DNA of 64,000 bases from Candidatus Thiodiazotropha endoloripes (GTDB taxonomy: Bacteria; Pseudomonadota; Gammaproteobacteria; Chromatiales; Chromatiaceae), in the NCBI RefSeq assembly GCF_001708965.1, contig NZ_LVJW01000003.1:1550001-1614000 (forward strand), read 5' to 3'. The position numbers and the translations under genes were made by a program. Shown here in pieces: positions 17,532 to 26,908 of the stretch. The notes under the pieces are model-generated. The model did not search any database, had not been told where the DNA came from, and saw only the letters and a program-made list of their open reading frames with translations. Each line of letters starts with the position of its first letter. Positions within the stretch are counted from its first letter, which is position 1.

Positions 17532-18074
17532 TTATGATCCTTTGGCTTTCAAATCATTGATCATGGGAAGCAGTGTATCGTTGAATACACCGAGGGTGAG
17601 CGGGCCCGCATGTTTGTAATGAATGATGCCATCGCCATCGACCAAAAAGGTTTCAGGGGCGCCATAGACCCCAAGATCGATGGCTGTGCGTCCCTTCTGA
17701 TCGAAAATGTTGACCGTGTAGGGATCACCCAGTTGTTGTAACCAGGCTTGTGCCTTGACCCGTTCATCTTTCCAGTTCAGCCCCACGATCTCCACTTTAC
17801 CTGAACGGGCTAGGTGAACCAGGGTATCGTGCTCTGCACGACAGGAGACACACCAGGTTGCCCAGACATTCAACAGGTAGATCTTACCCTTGAGGTTCTG
17901 ATCATTGATCATGGTTTGGGCGCTTTCCACCGAGGGCAGGGAGAACTCCGGTATCGATTTGCCGATCAAAGGGGAGGGAATCTCCCTGGGGTTCATGCCC
18001 AGCCCTTTATAGAGGAAAACGGCAATTATCCCGAATACGATCAACGGCACGGAATAACGCAAATAGCGGTTCAT
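17532..18074 (-). CDS. ccmG: Thiol:disulfide oxidoreductase CcmG/DsbE
   Basis: A 180-residue membrane-anchored thioredoxin-like protein. One N-terminal membrane helix (about 7-24) precedes a periplasmic thioredoxin fold with the active site WATWCVSC and the acidic CcmG feature GVYGAPETFLVDGDG. It supplies reducing power to CcmH and apocytochromes. It sits between ccmF and ccmH in the ccm operon, with intervals of a few bases. Confidence 0.95.
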   Translation of the reverse strand: MNRYLRYSVPLIVFGIIAVFLYKGLGMNPREIPSPLIGKSIPEFSLPSVESAQTMINDQNLKGKIYLLNVWATWCVSCRAEHDTLVHLARSGKVEIVGLNWKDERVKAQAWLQQLGDPYTVNIFDQKGRTAIDLGVYGAPETFLVDGDGIIHYKHAGPLTLGVFNDTLLPMINDLKAKGS

Positions 18075-18081
18075 TACAGAA

Positions 18082-20079
18082 TTAACTCCCTGAAGTAGCC
18101 GCCGCTGCAGCAGCGTTGTTTACCATCTCTGGCGAGCGTACTTTGGCGGTTCGGTAGCGTCGGTCGGTGACAGCCAGAATGCCGCCCAGTCCCATCAGTA
18201 CACCACCCAGCCAGATCCATCGTACATAGGGTTTGTAGTAGAGACGCAGGCTCCAGTCGCCACCACCCAGAGGCTCACCCAGTGAGACATAAAGGTCGCG
18301 GGTGAAGCCCCAGTCGATGGAGGCTTCCGTCATCGGGCGTGTCTGTACGAAATAGGTCCGCTTTTCCGGTTCCAGGGTGATGAACGGTTCACCGTCCCGG
18401 GAGACCTGGAAACTGCCTTGATGAGCATTGTAGTTCGGGCCAGGCACCCGTTTTACACCATCGAATCTGAATTCATAGCCGGCAATTTCACTGACATCCC
18501 CGGGACTCATACGGACATCGTTTTCCTGCCCGAAATTGGATACCATGGTGACGCCGACAATGAACATGGCGACACCCAGATGGGCTGTTATCATGCCATA
18601 GTAGCTTCGACCGCCGGTTTTGAAATCCTGCCAGAAACCATTGAAGCCCTTCTTGTTTTTCAGTCGATCCCTGACGTTGACGAGGTGAGATGCGGTCACC
18701 CAGAGGGCCAATCCCATCCCCAGACCCACCAGCCAGTTACCGCCTGAGAACATGGGCAGCAGACTGATCAGGCCAAACGCCACACTGACGACAAACGCCA
18801 CCTTCAGCTGCTTGATCAGCAGAGAGGGTTCGGCATGTTTCCATCGGGATAGGGAGCCGATGCCCATCAGCAGTGCCAGGAAGGGGGTGGTCAGCAGAAA
18901 CATCTTGTTGAACCAGGGGAAACCCACCGAGATCTTGCCCAGTTCCAAAGCATCGTAAATCAGCGGTGCCAGGGTACCCAGAAGTACCAGGGCGGCAAAC
19001 ACCGAAAGCAGCAGATTGTTACCGAGCAGAAAGGTTTCACGGGAGATCAGATCAAATCTTCCGCCACTGGATATGTAGGGTGCACGCCAGGTATAGAGCA
19101 ACAGCGAGCCGCCGATCACGATCAACAGGAAGATCAGGATAAACACACCACGGGCCGGATCCGAGGCGAATGAGTGTACTGAGGTGAGCACCCCGGAACG
19201 TACCAGAAAGGTGCCGAGCAGGCTGAGGGAGAAGGCTGAGATCGCCAACAGTACTGTCCAGCTTTTGAAGGCGCCCCGTTTTTCAGTCACAGCCAAAGAG
19301 TGGATCAATGCCGTACCGACCAGCCAGGGCATGAAGGAGGCATTTTCAACCGGATCCCAGAACCACCAGCCACCCCAGCCCAGTTCATAGTAGGCCCACC
19401 AGCTGCCGAGTACGATACCGAGGGTTAGAAACACCCAGGCGATGGTCGTCCAGGGACGTGACCAGCGGGCCCAGGAGGCATCCAGTCGTCCCCCCAGCAG
19501 TGCGGCAATGGCGAAGGCAAAGGCGACGGAAAAGCCCACGTATCCCATGTAGAGCATGGGGGGGTGGATCGCTAGACCCGGATCCTGCAGCATAGGATTG
19601 AGTTCACCGCCCTCCGCAGGTACAGGGAAGGTTCTGTCGAACGGATTGGAGGTCAGCAACATGAAGAGCATGAAGCCGATGCTCACCATGCCCATCACCG
19701 AGAGAACCCGGGAGACCATCTCCAGTGGCAGATTGCGACTGAAAGCGGCAATCGCCACACTCCAGGCGGCGAGCAGAAAAGCCCACAGCAGCAGGGATCC
19801 TTCATGAGCTCCCCACACAGCGGATATCTTGTAGATGTCCGGTAACTTGGTGTTGCCGTGCTGAGCCACATAGATGACGGAAAAGTCGTTGCTGAGGAAG
19901 GCATTGGTCAGAATCAGCAGCGAAATGGTAAGAAAGACGAACTGACCCCAGGCCAGGCTCCGGGAAGCGGCCATCCAGGCGTTATTCCGGGTATAGGAGC
20001 CGATCAATGGCACGATCGCCTGGGTAACCGCCAGGCAGAGTGCGAGAATTAAGGCGAAGTGACCGAGTTCAGGGATCAT
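18082..20079 (-). CDS. ccmF: Haem lyase subunit CcmF
   Basis: A 665-residue polytopic membrane protein (about 14-15 helices) with the haem-handling signature WGGWWFWDPVENASFMPWL, the preceding HPPMLYMGYVG and the late periplasmic region. With CcmH and CcmI it joins haem from CcmE to the Cys pair of apocytochrome c. Its start overlaps the ccmE stop by four bases. Length and motifs are normal for the family. Confidence 0.97.
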   Translation of the reverse strand: MIPELGHFALILALCLAVTQAIVPLIGSYTRNNAWMAASRSLAWGQFVFLTISLLILTNAFLSNDFSVIYVAQHGNTKLPDIYKISAVWGAHEGSLLLWAFLLAAWSVAIAAFSRNLPLEMVSRVLSVMGMVSIGFMLFMLLTSNPFDRTFPVPAEGGELNPMLQDPGLAIHPPMLYMGYVGFSVAFAFAIAALLGGRLDASWARWSRPWTTIAWVFLTLGIVLGSWWAYYELGWGGWWFWDPVENASFMPWLVGTALIHSLAVTEKRGAFKSWTVLLAISAFSLSLLGTFLVRSGVLTSVHSFASDPARGVFILIFLLIVIGGSLLLYTWRAPYISSGGRFDLISRETFLLGNNLLLSVFAALVLLGTLAPLIYDALELGKISVGFPWFNKMFLLTTPFLALLMGIGSLSRWKHAEPSLLIKQLKVAFVVSVAFGLISLLPMFSGGNWLVGLGMGLALWVTASHLVNVRDRLKNKKGFNGFWQDFKTGGRSYYGMITAHLGVAMFIVGVTMVSNFGQENDVRMSPGDVSEIAGYEFRFDGVKRVPGPNYNAHQGSFQVSRDGEPFITLEPEKRTYFVQTRPMTEASIDWGFTRDLYVSLGEPLGGGDWSLRLYYKPYVRWIWLGGVLMGLGGILAVTDRRYRTAKVRSPEMVNNAAAAAATSGS

Positions 20080-20543
20080 TGTATGCTGGCCTGAGGCTGA
20101 GGATTGGCGACCGCCTCGTCATGGGCGGTTTTCAGAGATTCGGCGACCTCCGGAGGCATATAGTTCTCATCATGTTTGGCCAGTACTTCGCTGGCGATGA
20201 AGATGCCCTGCTGATTGAGTTGGCCCATAGCGACGATACCCTGACCTTCACGAAACAGGTCGGGAAGAATACCGGTATATTCAACGGTTACTGCCTCGGC
20301 ATTATCAGTCACTGAGAATGCGGTGGTCAGGCCATCGGGTTTGCGCTTGACACTGTCTGTCTGTACCAGGCCGCCAATGCGGAACGGATGTGCCTCGGGC
20401 GCCTTGCCTTCCACTACTTCAGAGGGTGAAAAGAAGAACATCAGGTTCTCATCGAAGGCATTCAGTGCCAGCCAGGTGGCAACACCAATACCGGCTATCA
20501 TAAGGCCGATCAGGGTGAGTCTTTTCTTACGTATGGGATTCAT
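20076..20543 (-). CDS. ccmE: Haem chaperone CcmE
   Basis: A 155-residue protein with one N-terminal membrane helix (about 9-28) and an OB-fold periplasmic domain. The motif HDENYMPPEV (about 124-133) carries the His that binds haem covalently and the following Tyr. CcmE takes haem from CcmC and carries it to CcmF. Its start lies inside the end of ccmD (17-bp overlap). Confidence 0.96.
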   Translation of the reverse strand: MNPIRKKRLTLIGLMIAGIGVATWLALNAFDENLMFFFSPSEVVEGKAPEAHPFRIGGLVQTDSVKRKPDGLTTAFSVTDNAEAVTVEYTGILPDLFREGQGIVAMGQLNQQGIFIASEVLAKHDENYMPPEVAESLKTAHDEAVANPQPQASIQ

Positions 20544-20706
20544 TTTGTACTTTCCTGGCCCGACGTATTTTACGGGCGATATCAGTTAAGGCGCGCTTAC
20601 GTTGACGTAGAGGTGCCACCACGTTGGCAACCAATACGATGAACGCCAGGATAAAAGAGGGCCAGACATAGACTGCGTAGCCACCCATTGCGAAAAACTC
20701 GCTCAT
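20527..20706 (-). CDS. ccmD: Haem exporter protein CcmD
   Basis: A 59-residue protein I translated directly from the minus strand. It begins MSEFFAMGGYAVYVWPSF, has one membrane helix (about 10-30), and ends with a basic cytoplasmic tail (LRQRKRALTDIARKIRRARK). This is the usual CcmD layout. CcmD holds CcmC and CcmE together and aids release of holo-CcmE. The gene overlaps ccmC by four bases upstream and ccmE by 17 downstream, both signs of tight coupling. Confidence 0.9.
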   Translation of the reverse strand: MSEFFAMGGYAVYVWPSFILAFIVLVANVVAPLRQRKRALTDIARKIRRARKVQNESHT

Positions 20707-21449
20707 TTCGCCTCCTGTTCAACCATTTCCTGAACCCAGCGACTGTTCCTTTCCCGTTCAACAATTTCTGCGCGCGCGCGCATTAAGACCACAGCGCCGT
20801 AGTAAAGTTTAAACGAGATTGCCATGGTCAGCAGTGGGATCAACATGCTGATATCCATGGAGGGTTTATCGAATTTCGTCACCGATGCGGGCTGATGCAG
20901 GGTGTTCCACCACTCCACCGAATAGTGAATGATCGGTATGTTGACCACCCCGACCAAAGCGAGGATTGAGACGGCCCGGGCAGCGACCCGCTTGTCCTCG
21001 ATGGCGCTGTGCAGGGCGATGATGCCGAGATAGAGAAACAGCAGGATCAATTCCGAGGTCAAGCGTGCATCCCAGACCCACCAGGTACCCCACATGGGTT
21101 TACCCCAGAGCGAGCCGGTGGCCAGGGCGAGGAAGGTGAAAGACGCCCCCACGGTGGCACTGCTGATGACCACGATTTCGGTCATTTTTATTCGCCAGAC
21201 CAGGCTGATCAGCCCGGAAACCGCCATCACCACATAGATGAACATGGACATCCAGGCCGAGGGCACGTGGATGTACATGATGCGGTAGCTCTCTCCCTGC
21301 TGATAATCGGGCGGAGCCACGAACAGGCCGTAGTAGAGGCCGAACACCAGGGTGATCAGAAAACTGACCATGAACCAGGGCACCAGTTTGCCCGCTACAT
21401 TGTAGAAATAGCGAGGCGAACCCATTTGATGAAAGAAACGTATGATCAT
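20703..21449 (-). CDS. ccmC: Haem exporter / haem handling protein CcmC
   Basis: A 248-residue protein with six membrane helices and the tryptophan-rich signature WGTWWVWDARLTSELILLFLY that binds haem in the periplasm before transfer to CcmE. Flanking His residues (YIHVPSAWM and HYSVEWWNTLHQP) are the axial ligands in the family. Length is normal. It follows ccmB by one base and overlaps ccmD. Confidence 0.96.
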   Translation of the reverse strand: MIIRFFHQMGSPRYFYNVAGKLVPWFMVSFLITLVFGLYYGLFVAPPDYQQGESYRIMYIHVPSAWMSMFIYVVMAVSGLISLVWRIKMTEIVVISSATVGASFTFLALATGSLWGKPMWGTWWVWDARLTSELILLFLYLGIIALHSAIEDKRVAARAVSILALVGVVNIPIIHYSVEWWNTLHQPASVTKFDKPSMDISMLIPLLTMAISFKLYYGAVVLMRARAEIVERERNSRWVQEMVEQEAK

Positions 21450-21450
21450 A

Positions 21451-22134
21451 TTAACTCAGACTGATTCTCAATGAGGCGGCAGTGGCCATGGGCGCCAGCA
21501 CCAGGGAGCCGACCAGCATCGCGCCCAGGATGGAGATCTGTGCAGTGGTCGGTATACCGATTATGGCTGTTTTGACAGCATCTGTACCAAATATCAATAC
21601 AGGAACATAGAGGGGCAGCACAAGCAGGGAGAGGATCACGCCACCCCGTCTCAATCCGACTGTCAGCGCCACACCAACCGAACCGATCAGACTCAGCACC
21701 GGAGTGCCCAGGATCAGGGTCAGCATCAGGGTGGGGATTGCGCTGCCGGGGATGTTCAATAGCACGGCCAGCAGGGGTGCCACGATAAACAGTGGCAGGC
21801 CGGTTACCAGCCAGTGCGCGAGGATCTTTGCCAGTACCAGGACCGAGACCGGATGGGCGCTGAGCATGAACTGTTCCAGCGAGCCATCATCGAAATCGGA
21901 ACGAAACATACTATCCAGTGACAGGAGTGAGGCGAGCAGGGCGGCGACCCATACCACCCCGGGACCGACTGCCTCGATCAGCTTGGGATCATTGCCGATA
22001 CCCAGAGGAAACATGGCTGTCACCAGGACGAAGAAGAGCATCGGATTGACCAGTTCCGAGCGTCTCCGATAGGCGAGCACCAGATCCCTTTTCAGGAGCA
22101 GGCTGAAGGCGCTTGTCAGGGAGAGGGTACTCAT
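21451..22134 (-). CDS. ccmB: Haem ABC exporter permease CcmB
   Basis: A 227-residue polytopic protein with six predicted membrane helices, the family start FSLLLKRDLVLAYRRRSELVNPM and the conserved QFMLSAHPVSVLVLAKILAHW. With CcmA and CcmC it forms the ATP-dependent complex that releases haem-loaded CcmE. The start overlaps the ccmA stop by four bases. Confidence 0.95.
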   Translation of the reverse strand: MSTLSLTSAFSLLLKRDLVLAYRRRSELVNPMLFFVLVTAMFPLGIGNDPKLIEAVGPGVVWVAALLASLLSLDSMFRSDFDDGSLEQFMLSAHPVSVLVLAKILAHWLVTGLPLFIVAPLLAVLLNIPGSAIPTLMLTLILGTPVLSLIGSVGVALTVGLRRGGVILSLLVLPLYVPVLIFGTDAVKTAIIGIPTTAQISILGAMLVGSLVLAPMATAASLRISLS

Positions 22135-22829
22135 CGTTCGGAAAGATTGATGCGTACCAGCTCGATCTCATCCTTAAAACCGATACGGTGGTGGGTAGTC
22201 ATAGCCGCCATGCCGCCCTTGTTGAGATGTCCCTCGAAAAGTCGCTCCATATGTTCTATACCCTTACGGTCAAGTGATGTGAAAGGCTCATCGAGTATCC
22301 ACAGTTTTGCATCCGTGACCAGCAGACGGGCAATCGCGAGTCGACGCTGCTGACCCGCTGAAAGATTTCGGGTCGGTACATCTTCAAACCCGTAGAGTCC
22401 GACCTGATCCAATGCCTCCTCCAGATCGATATCCTGGCGGGCCTTGCCCAGGCCTTTGGCGATTCGCAGATTCTCCAAAGGTGTCAGATCCAGTTTCGAG
22501 CCATCCTTATGGCCCAGATAGGCAATGTGCTCATGGAATTCAGGCCCCAACTGAAAAATATCCTCACCCTGCCAGAGCAGGTCTCCGGCTTCGGGCAGGC
22601 GAATACCGCACAGAATTCGCAACAGGGAGGTTTTACCACTGCCGTTTCTACCCTCCAGGACCAGTGCCTGTCCCGGGTTGATGGTGAAATCGAGACCTTC
22701 GAACAGCATACGGTCATCCCGGATACAGGCCAGGGATTTGGCTTCAAAGGTCGCAACAGAGTGGCTTGAAGATGCGGTTGTCACAGATTCAGTCGTTTTA
22801 TCGTTATCGTAATCTTTACAGCCCACCAA
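22131..22829 (-). CDS. ccmA: Haem ABC exporter ATPase CcmA
   Basis: An ABC ATPase with Walker A GRNGSGKTSL, signature LSAGQQRRLAIARLL, Walker B LWILDEPFTSLD and the switch His in TTHH. It drives release of holo-CcmE. As drawn (232 residues, TTG start) it has about 25 more N-terminal residues than usual family members, and no good ribosome site is visible. The true start may be the in-frame GTG at 22781 or another nearby. It is the first gene of the nine-gene ccm operon, whose promoter should lie in the next 100-200 bases upstream. Confidence 0.93.
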   Translation of the reverse strand: MVGCKDYDNDKTTESVTTASSSHSVATFEAKSLACIRDDRMLFEGLDFTINPGQALVLEGRNGSGKTSLLRILCGIRLPEAGDLLWQGEDIFQLGPEFHEHIAYLGHKDGSKLDLTPLENLRIAKGLGKARQDIDLEEALDQVGLYGFEDVPTRNLSAGQQRRLAIARLLVTDAKLWILDEPFTSLDRKGIEHMERLFEGHLNKGGMAAMTTHHRIGFKDEIELVRINLSER

Positions 22830-23107
22830 CCATACCTGAATTTACTCAGGAGTCTCAACAAAAAAAGCTCTTAACCTCTTGCTTTGCCGTTTTGTTGATG
22901 GGCATGGGTTAATATTCCCAAATAGTGACCAGTGCAGACAAGTGTTTGTTCAATTTCGATCTGTTATGAAGACAGAAACCTGAAACAGATCACGCTACGG
23001 TTCTTCCGTAATGGCTTACTGAAAAAGGTGTTTTGTGCGGATTTCGGTATCTCTGGATACCGGAAAGGGGAGTGGAAACAGTTTTTCTGTGAATACCCGA
23101 ATTGCAC

Positions 23108-23245
23108 TCAAGAGGCTTGAGGCTTTTTGATAATCACCTGTTCCTGTTCGAAACTCTGAAGATTGGGGGTTCTGTCAGCAATGTTGGATGTTTGCCAAAA
23201 CAGGGTCATACAGAATGCGATGGCCAACATGAATAGGTATTTCAC
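23108..23245 (-). CDS. Possible 45-residue exported or membrane peptide
   Basis: A short frame starts with GTG and encodes MKYLFMLAIAFCMTLFWQ, a signal-peptide or membrane segment, then a polar tail of about 25 residues ending KKPQAS. A purine-rich stretch (GGGGGT) precedes the start, and an FNR-like box lies about 130 bases upstream. No homologue is recognised. It could be a small membrane protein linked to respiration, or chance; I give it modest weight. Confidence 0.35.
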   Translation of the reverse strand: MKYLFMLAIAFCMTLFWQTSNIADRTPNLQSFEQEQVIIKKPQAS

Positions 23246-23372
23246 CGGATATACCCCCGGAACTCTTATTTGGTGGTGAAATTATAAAGCCTAAATACAA
23301 GGCGGATATTTTTTATGGGGGCAAATATATAGTAATTACCCTGATTCCGCTAGTGTGGGAACCTACTGATTT

Positions 23373-23386
23373 TTGATCTAGATCAC
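23373..23386 (-). promoter_or_regulatory. FNR-like box
   Basis: TTGATCTAGATCAC differs from the FNR/Anr consensus TTGAT-N4-ATCAA at one position. It lies downstream of the Rieske gene and upstream of the tiny minus-strand frame at 23245, with a TACTAT -10-like hexamer between (23329-23334). Confidence 0.4.
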
Positions 23387-23403
23387 CAAAATCGTCTGTT
23401 TAA

Positions 23404-23721
23404 TTAAATTTTTGGCTGTATTAGGATTTGATTATCGTCGATCTTGACGGGATATGTGCCAATTGGTTCGTCTGCGGGCTCTTCCAGAGGTCTTCCTGTT
23501 TTCAGGCAAAAGCGGCTGCCATGAAGTGAGCATTTGATGTTGTGATCCTCAATGCAACCCAGGTAGAGGGATACGTCTTCATGGGTGCATTGGTCGTCAA
23601 CTGCATAGATCTGGCCGTCAACATTCACGATCAGGTATCGATGTTGTTCATAATCAAATCGCTTCATGCTGCCTGGCGGCAGTTCAGCTGTTTCGGCTGC
23701 CTTGATCCATCTCTCGGTCAT
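23404..23721 (-). CDS. Rieske-type [2Fe-2S] ferredoxin
   Basis: A 105-residue single-domain Rieske protein with cluster motifs C45-T-H47 and C64-S-L-H67, followed by GSRFCLKTGRPLEEPADEPI. This soluble form resembles the ferredoxin components of aromatic dioxygenases and NirD-like proteins and should carry single electrons in the cytoplasm. There is no signal peptide. The ATG at 23721 is preferred because GGAGT lies six bases before it. It follows the TrpD2-like gene by 13 bases, so the two are co-transcribed; the partner enzyme is not evident here. Confidence 0.88.
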   Translation of the reverse strand: MTERWIKAAETAELPPGSMKRFDYEQHRYLIVNVDGQIYAVDDQCTHEDVSLYLGCIEDHNIKCSLHGSRFCLKTGRPLEEPADEPIGTYPVKIDDNQILIQPKI

Positions 23722-23734
23722 CTGCACACTCCGG

Positions 23735-24838
23735 CTAGATCACGCGGGCCAATGCCTGGCCGGAATCCAGAACCTGCCGCACCTGGGATGCAGCCTGCTC
23801 CAGTGTTTCATGGCGTCCGCTATGCCAGAGCGTGATGGCGCAGCTGTAGAGCAGCGAATCATACGCCGGCCCCGGTTTTCCCCGTAGTGCATCAAGACCG
23901 GTCTCAGCGGCAAACTCCGCCGCCTTGCCGATATCGGTGATCCGGGCGACCTCATCGTCACTGCTCTTGATGGATGGATCATCCGGTAGCGGAACCGCAC
24001 GGACACTCTGTTCAATCGACAGACTGGACGGTGAGATCTCGACCGGACTCTCCTGATTCAGATTGTCATAGCGATAAATCATCCCCTGCTGCCTCAGCGA
24101 GGGGATTACGCCACCCTCGGTACCTCTCACCAACAGGCAGCCCTCAAAGCCGGCAAAGCGAGCCAGTGAGGCGTATTTGGCTGGATAGGGCTTGTGTACA
24201 TAGCCGGTGAGAAGATGGGTCTTTTGTTTTGCAGTGATCGGCTTGGCCAGCACTTCGACCGTGGTCAATACCTGGCGCTTAATGATACGTTGTCGCAGCC
24301 CGGTAAGGTCGTGTAAACCGGGGCAGAAGGTCTTCTGGTCCACATAGGCCCAGCCCAGATCTGGATTTTCGATGCGCCTTACGGCCTCATCCAGACCCAT
24401 GTCCACATCGATACCGGCGGCCTGCAGGACGTGACGGTGGGTGATACCGAACTTCGGGCCAACCGCATCAAGTCCATGGCTGACACAGGGGAGTCCGCAG
24501 GCTGCGAGCACCACTGGAATCATCGGCGCTATCGGCAGGTTCCTGTTCATTCCGTCGTAGGGATCGGCCAGGGAGATCAGCTCGTCGATATCGGCTGCAC
24601 GGCTCTCAGAGATATTCAGAATAGCCTCAAGCGTGCCTTTGTTTTCATCGTCCGTCTCCCGTTTCATGCGTAAGGCAATCAGAAAGATGGCAGTTTGCAC
24701 GTCATCGATTTCACCACGCAGAATTGCCGACATCCCATCTCTGGCTTCATCCAGGGAGATGTCTTTACTCAATTCTGGGCCAGTGGCGATACGTTGGATA
24801 ATGGAGTGCATCAATGCCGCTGATGTTTGGTTTGTCAT
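23735..24838 (-). CDS. TrpD2/YbiB-like glycosyltransferase-family protein
   Basis: A 367-residue protein of the anthranilate phosphoribosyltransferase superfamily. It has the N-terminal helical domain (LSKDISLDEARDGMSAILRG) and the catalytic-domain segment CVSHGLDAVGPKFGITHRHVL. Canonical TrpD has a GTGGD phosphoribosyl-pyrophosphate loop; here the place corresponding to it reads SHGLDAVG. This is typical of the TrpD2/YbiB group, where nucleic-acid binding rather than anthranilate transfer has been reported for E. coli YbiB. Absence of other trp genes supports a non-tryptophan role. Coupled with a Rieske ferredoxin. Confidence 0.75.
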   Translation of the reverse strand: MTNQTSAALMHSIIQRIATGPELSKDISLDEARDGMSAILRGEIDDVQTAIFLIALRMKRETDDENKGTLEAILNISESRAADIDELISLADPYDGMNRNLPIAPMIPVVLAACGLPCVSHGLDAVGPKFGITHRHVLQAAGIDVDMGLDEAVRRIENPDLGWAYVDQKTFCPGLHDLTGLRQRIIKRQVLTTVEVLAKPITAKQKTHLLTGYVHKPYPAKYASLARFAGFEGCLLVRGTEGGVIPSLRQQGMIYRYDNLNQESPVEISPSSLSIEQSVRAVPLPDDPSIKSSDDEVARITDIGKAAEFAAETGLDALRGKPGPAYDSLLYSCAITLWHSGRHETLEQAASQVRQVLDSGQALARVI

Positions 24839-25133
24839 CTGTACTACCTGGCAGACCGGAGAACTGCAGTTGGAAGATTAAGAGTCGAATTGGCGAGGAG
24901 TATAAAAAACTCAGTAAAATTGTCAAGAATAGCTTCCGTGACAACTGTAGGGGGATTAATGCGGCTGATGATGTAAACCGGTCGAAACTGTTTTACAGAT
25001 TAGCCACTGGTAACCATAAGAATGTGAAAATCAGAGCACGCCAGAGCATTGCAGGGAGAACACCGCAAAGCTCTGGCCTGATAGTTGAAATCGCTGTTGG
25101 CGTTGCGGGGTGGCCGGTGCTGATGTAACGACT

Positions 25134-25427
25134 TCAGCGGTGAAGCACCGAAGTCAGTACATGGTCGTATTCAAAAAAGACGGAATAACTTGGATAGTCC
25201 CAACGGGTGATCGGTGGATCGCCAACCGGTGAATGTGCGGTACTGGGTTGACCGAAACGCTGACTGACCTGATCCATTGTCATACTGCGGGTTGGGCGTG
25301 AAATGCCTTCCTCACTGTTGATGGGGGCAGAATTGATAGAGTCTATCAGCAGAACTTCAGCCACAGCTGAATGGGATAGCAGGCAGGCACACAAAGTCAT
25401 GGATAGGGCGGTTATGCGAAAACTCAT
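25134..25427 (-). CDS. Small exported protein, OmlA/BamE-like fold
   Basis: A 97-residue protein with a signal peptide (about 1-23, cleaved after AVA). The mature part has MTMDQVSQRFGQPSTAHSPV, then WDYPSYSVFFEYDHVLTSVLH. The helix-turn 'M..V...G.P' followed by a short beta sheet resembles the SmpA/OmlA or BLIP-like fold, but with no lipobox. It appears to be a conserved gammaproteobacterial protein of unknown role. It stands alone between TrpD2 and the Lol genes, the latter divergent. Confidence 0.6.
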   Translation of the reverse strand: MSFRITALSMTLCACLLSHSAVAEVLLIDSINSAPINSEEGISRPTRSMTMDQVSQRFGQPSTAHSPVGDPPITRWDYPSYSVFFEYDHVLTSVLHR

Positions 25428-25660
25428 CTGAGCAACTCCGAATTTGTCTCTTCATGAAGGAATATAGCACTCTTGTCTAACCATAGGAAAGCAGGAGTAT
25501 TTATTTGCCGGGTCTATGTTCTGAAATAAAATCATGAAATAGTGGAAACTCTGATCCAGCTAACACTATTCAACCTCTTACCAGGTTGAGACCGCTCCAA
25601 TGGCTGTTTTTTTTGTTAGCCTATGCGGTTTACACACGGTTTGTGTTTTAATGCCGAGCT

Positions 25661-26908
25661 ATGTTTAAACCGATCGAATTGTATATCGGCCTGCGCTACA
25701 CGCGCGCAAAGCGGCGAAATCACTTTATCTCCTTCATCTCCGTGATCTCGATGGTAGGGATCATGCTGGGGGTTGTCGCCCTGATCGTGGTGCTCTCGGT
25801 GATGAATGGATTCCATAAGGAGATCCGCGAACGGATACTCGGTATGGCTTCCCATGCAACCATCTCCGGGGTCAACGGGGAGCTTGCCGATTGGCGGAGT
25901 GTTGAATCCGAAGCGGCGAAGTTTCCCCATGTGGTCGGCAAGGCGCCCTATGTGGAGGGGCAGGGCATGTTGATCAGTGGACAGAAAGTAAGCGGGGTAC
26001 TGCTGAGAGGTATCCTGCCGGAGCAGGAGGGCGAGGTATCGGATGTCATCACCTCCATAACCCATGGCACGATCGAGACCCTGCAGCCGGGCAGCTATGG
26101 CATCGTACTCGGCAGAGAGCTTGCCAATGTGCTGGGGGTTGGGGTCGGCGACCGGGTGACACTGGTCACCCCTCAGGTCAATGTGACACCCGCAGGCATC
26201 ATGCCGCGTCTGAAACGTCTTACCGTCAGCGCCATTTTTCAGGTCGGAATGGGGGAGTATGACCGAGGTGTGGCGATTCTGCATATCAAGGATGCAGCAA
26301 AACTGATGCGACTGCAGGATGGGGTGACCGGCGTTCGACTGAAACTGGATGATCTCTATCTGGCGCCTCAGGTTTCACGTGAGCTGGCTATGAAGATGGG
26401 CGGTTACTATCGTATCAGTGACTGGACAATGCAGCATCGCAACTTCTTCTCGGCACTGCGCACTGAAAAACGCATGATGACCATCATTCTTTCGCTGATT
26501 GTTGCCGTGGCGGCCTTCAATATCGTTTCAACCATGGTGATGGTGGTTACCGACAAGCAGTCGGACATTGCCATCCTGCGTACCCTGGGAGCATCACCGG
26601 CTTCGATCATGGGAATCTTCATGGTTCAGGGGGCGACGATTGGAATCGTCGGTAACATATTCGGCATGTTGGGAGGGACCTTGCTCGCTCACAATGTGGA
26701 GGAGATCGTAAGCTGGATCGAAAAGGCTTTAAGTGTCGATTTTCTCGACCCGAGTATCTACTACATCACCAAACTGCCCTCAGATCCCCATACCAGCGAC
26801 ATACTGTTGATTGGGGGTATGGCTTTTCTGATCACACTGCTGGCGACCCTCTATCCTGCCTGGAAGGCCTCCCGTACCCAGCCTGCCGAGGCGTTGCGTT
26901 ATGAGTAG
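25661..26908 (+). CDS. lolC: Lipoprotein-releasing ABC transporter permease (LolC/LolE family)
   Basis: A 415-residue inner-membrane protein with the family N-terminus [20 protein letters not shown]. It has one helix (about 22-46), a large periplasmic domain (about 47-265) and three C-terminal helices (about 268-400) ending [21 protein letters not shown]. LolCDE extracts outer-membrane lipoproteins from the inner membrane and hands them to LolA. Only one permease gene is present next to lolD, so it may act as a homodimer (LolF-like) or have its partner elsewhere. The stop overlaps lolD by eight bases. Confidence 0.92.
   Translation: MFKPIELYIGLRYTRAKRRNHFISFISVISMVGIMLGVVALIVVLSVMNGFHKEIRERILGMASHATISGVNGELADWRSVESEAAKFPHVVGKAPYVEGQGMLISGQKVSGVLLRGILPEQEGEVSDVITSITHGTIETLQPGSYGIVLGRELANVLGVGVGDRVTLVTPQVNVTPAGIMPRLKRLTVSAIFQVGMGEYDRGVAILHIKDAAKLMRLQDGVTGVRLKLDDLYLAPQVSRELAMKMGGYYRISDWTMQHRNFFSALRTEKRMMTIILSLIVAVAAFNIVSTMVMVVTDKQSDIAILRTLGASPASIMGIFMVQGATIGIVGNIFGMLGGTLLAHNVEEIVSWIEKALSVDFLDPSIYYITKLPSDPHTSDILLIGGMAFLITLLATLYPAWKASRTQPAEALRYE

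Larger units (their letters stand above)
22834..23403. other. Intergenic region with hairpin, FNR-like box and a possible tiny gene
   Basis: This 570-base stretch separates ccmA from the Rieske gene. It holds the presumed ccm promoter (near ccmA), a small minus-strand frame (23108-23245), a plus-strand hairpin CTCAAG-AGG-CTTGAG followed by GCTTTTT (23107-23128), and an FNR-like box at 23373-23386. A plus-strand frame at 22932-23120 has no ribosome site and no recognisable content; I do not call it. Confidence 0.55.

Noticed and set aside
22932-23120. 62-codon plus-strand frame ending in a hairpin with T-run
   Set aside because: No ribosome site, no recognisable protein features; the hairpin overlaps its end instead of following it.
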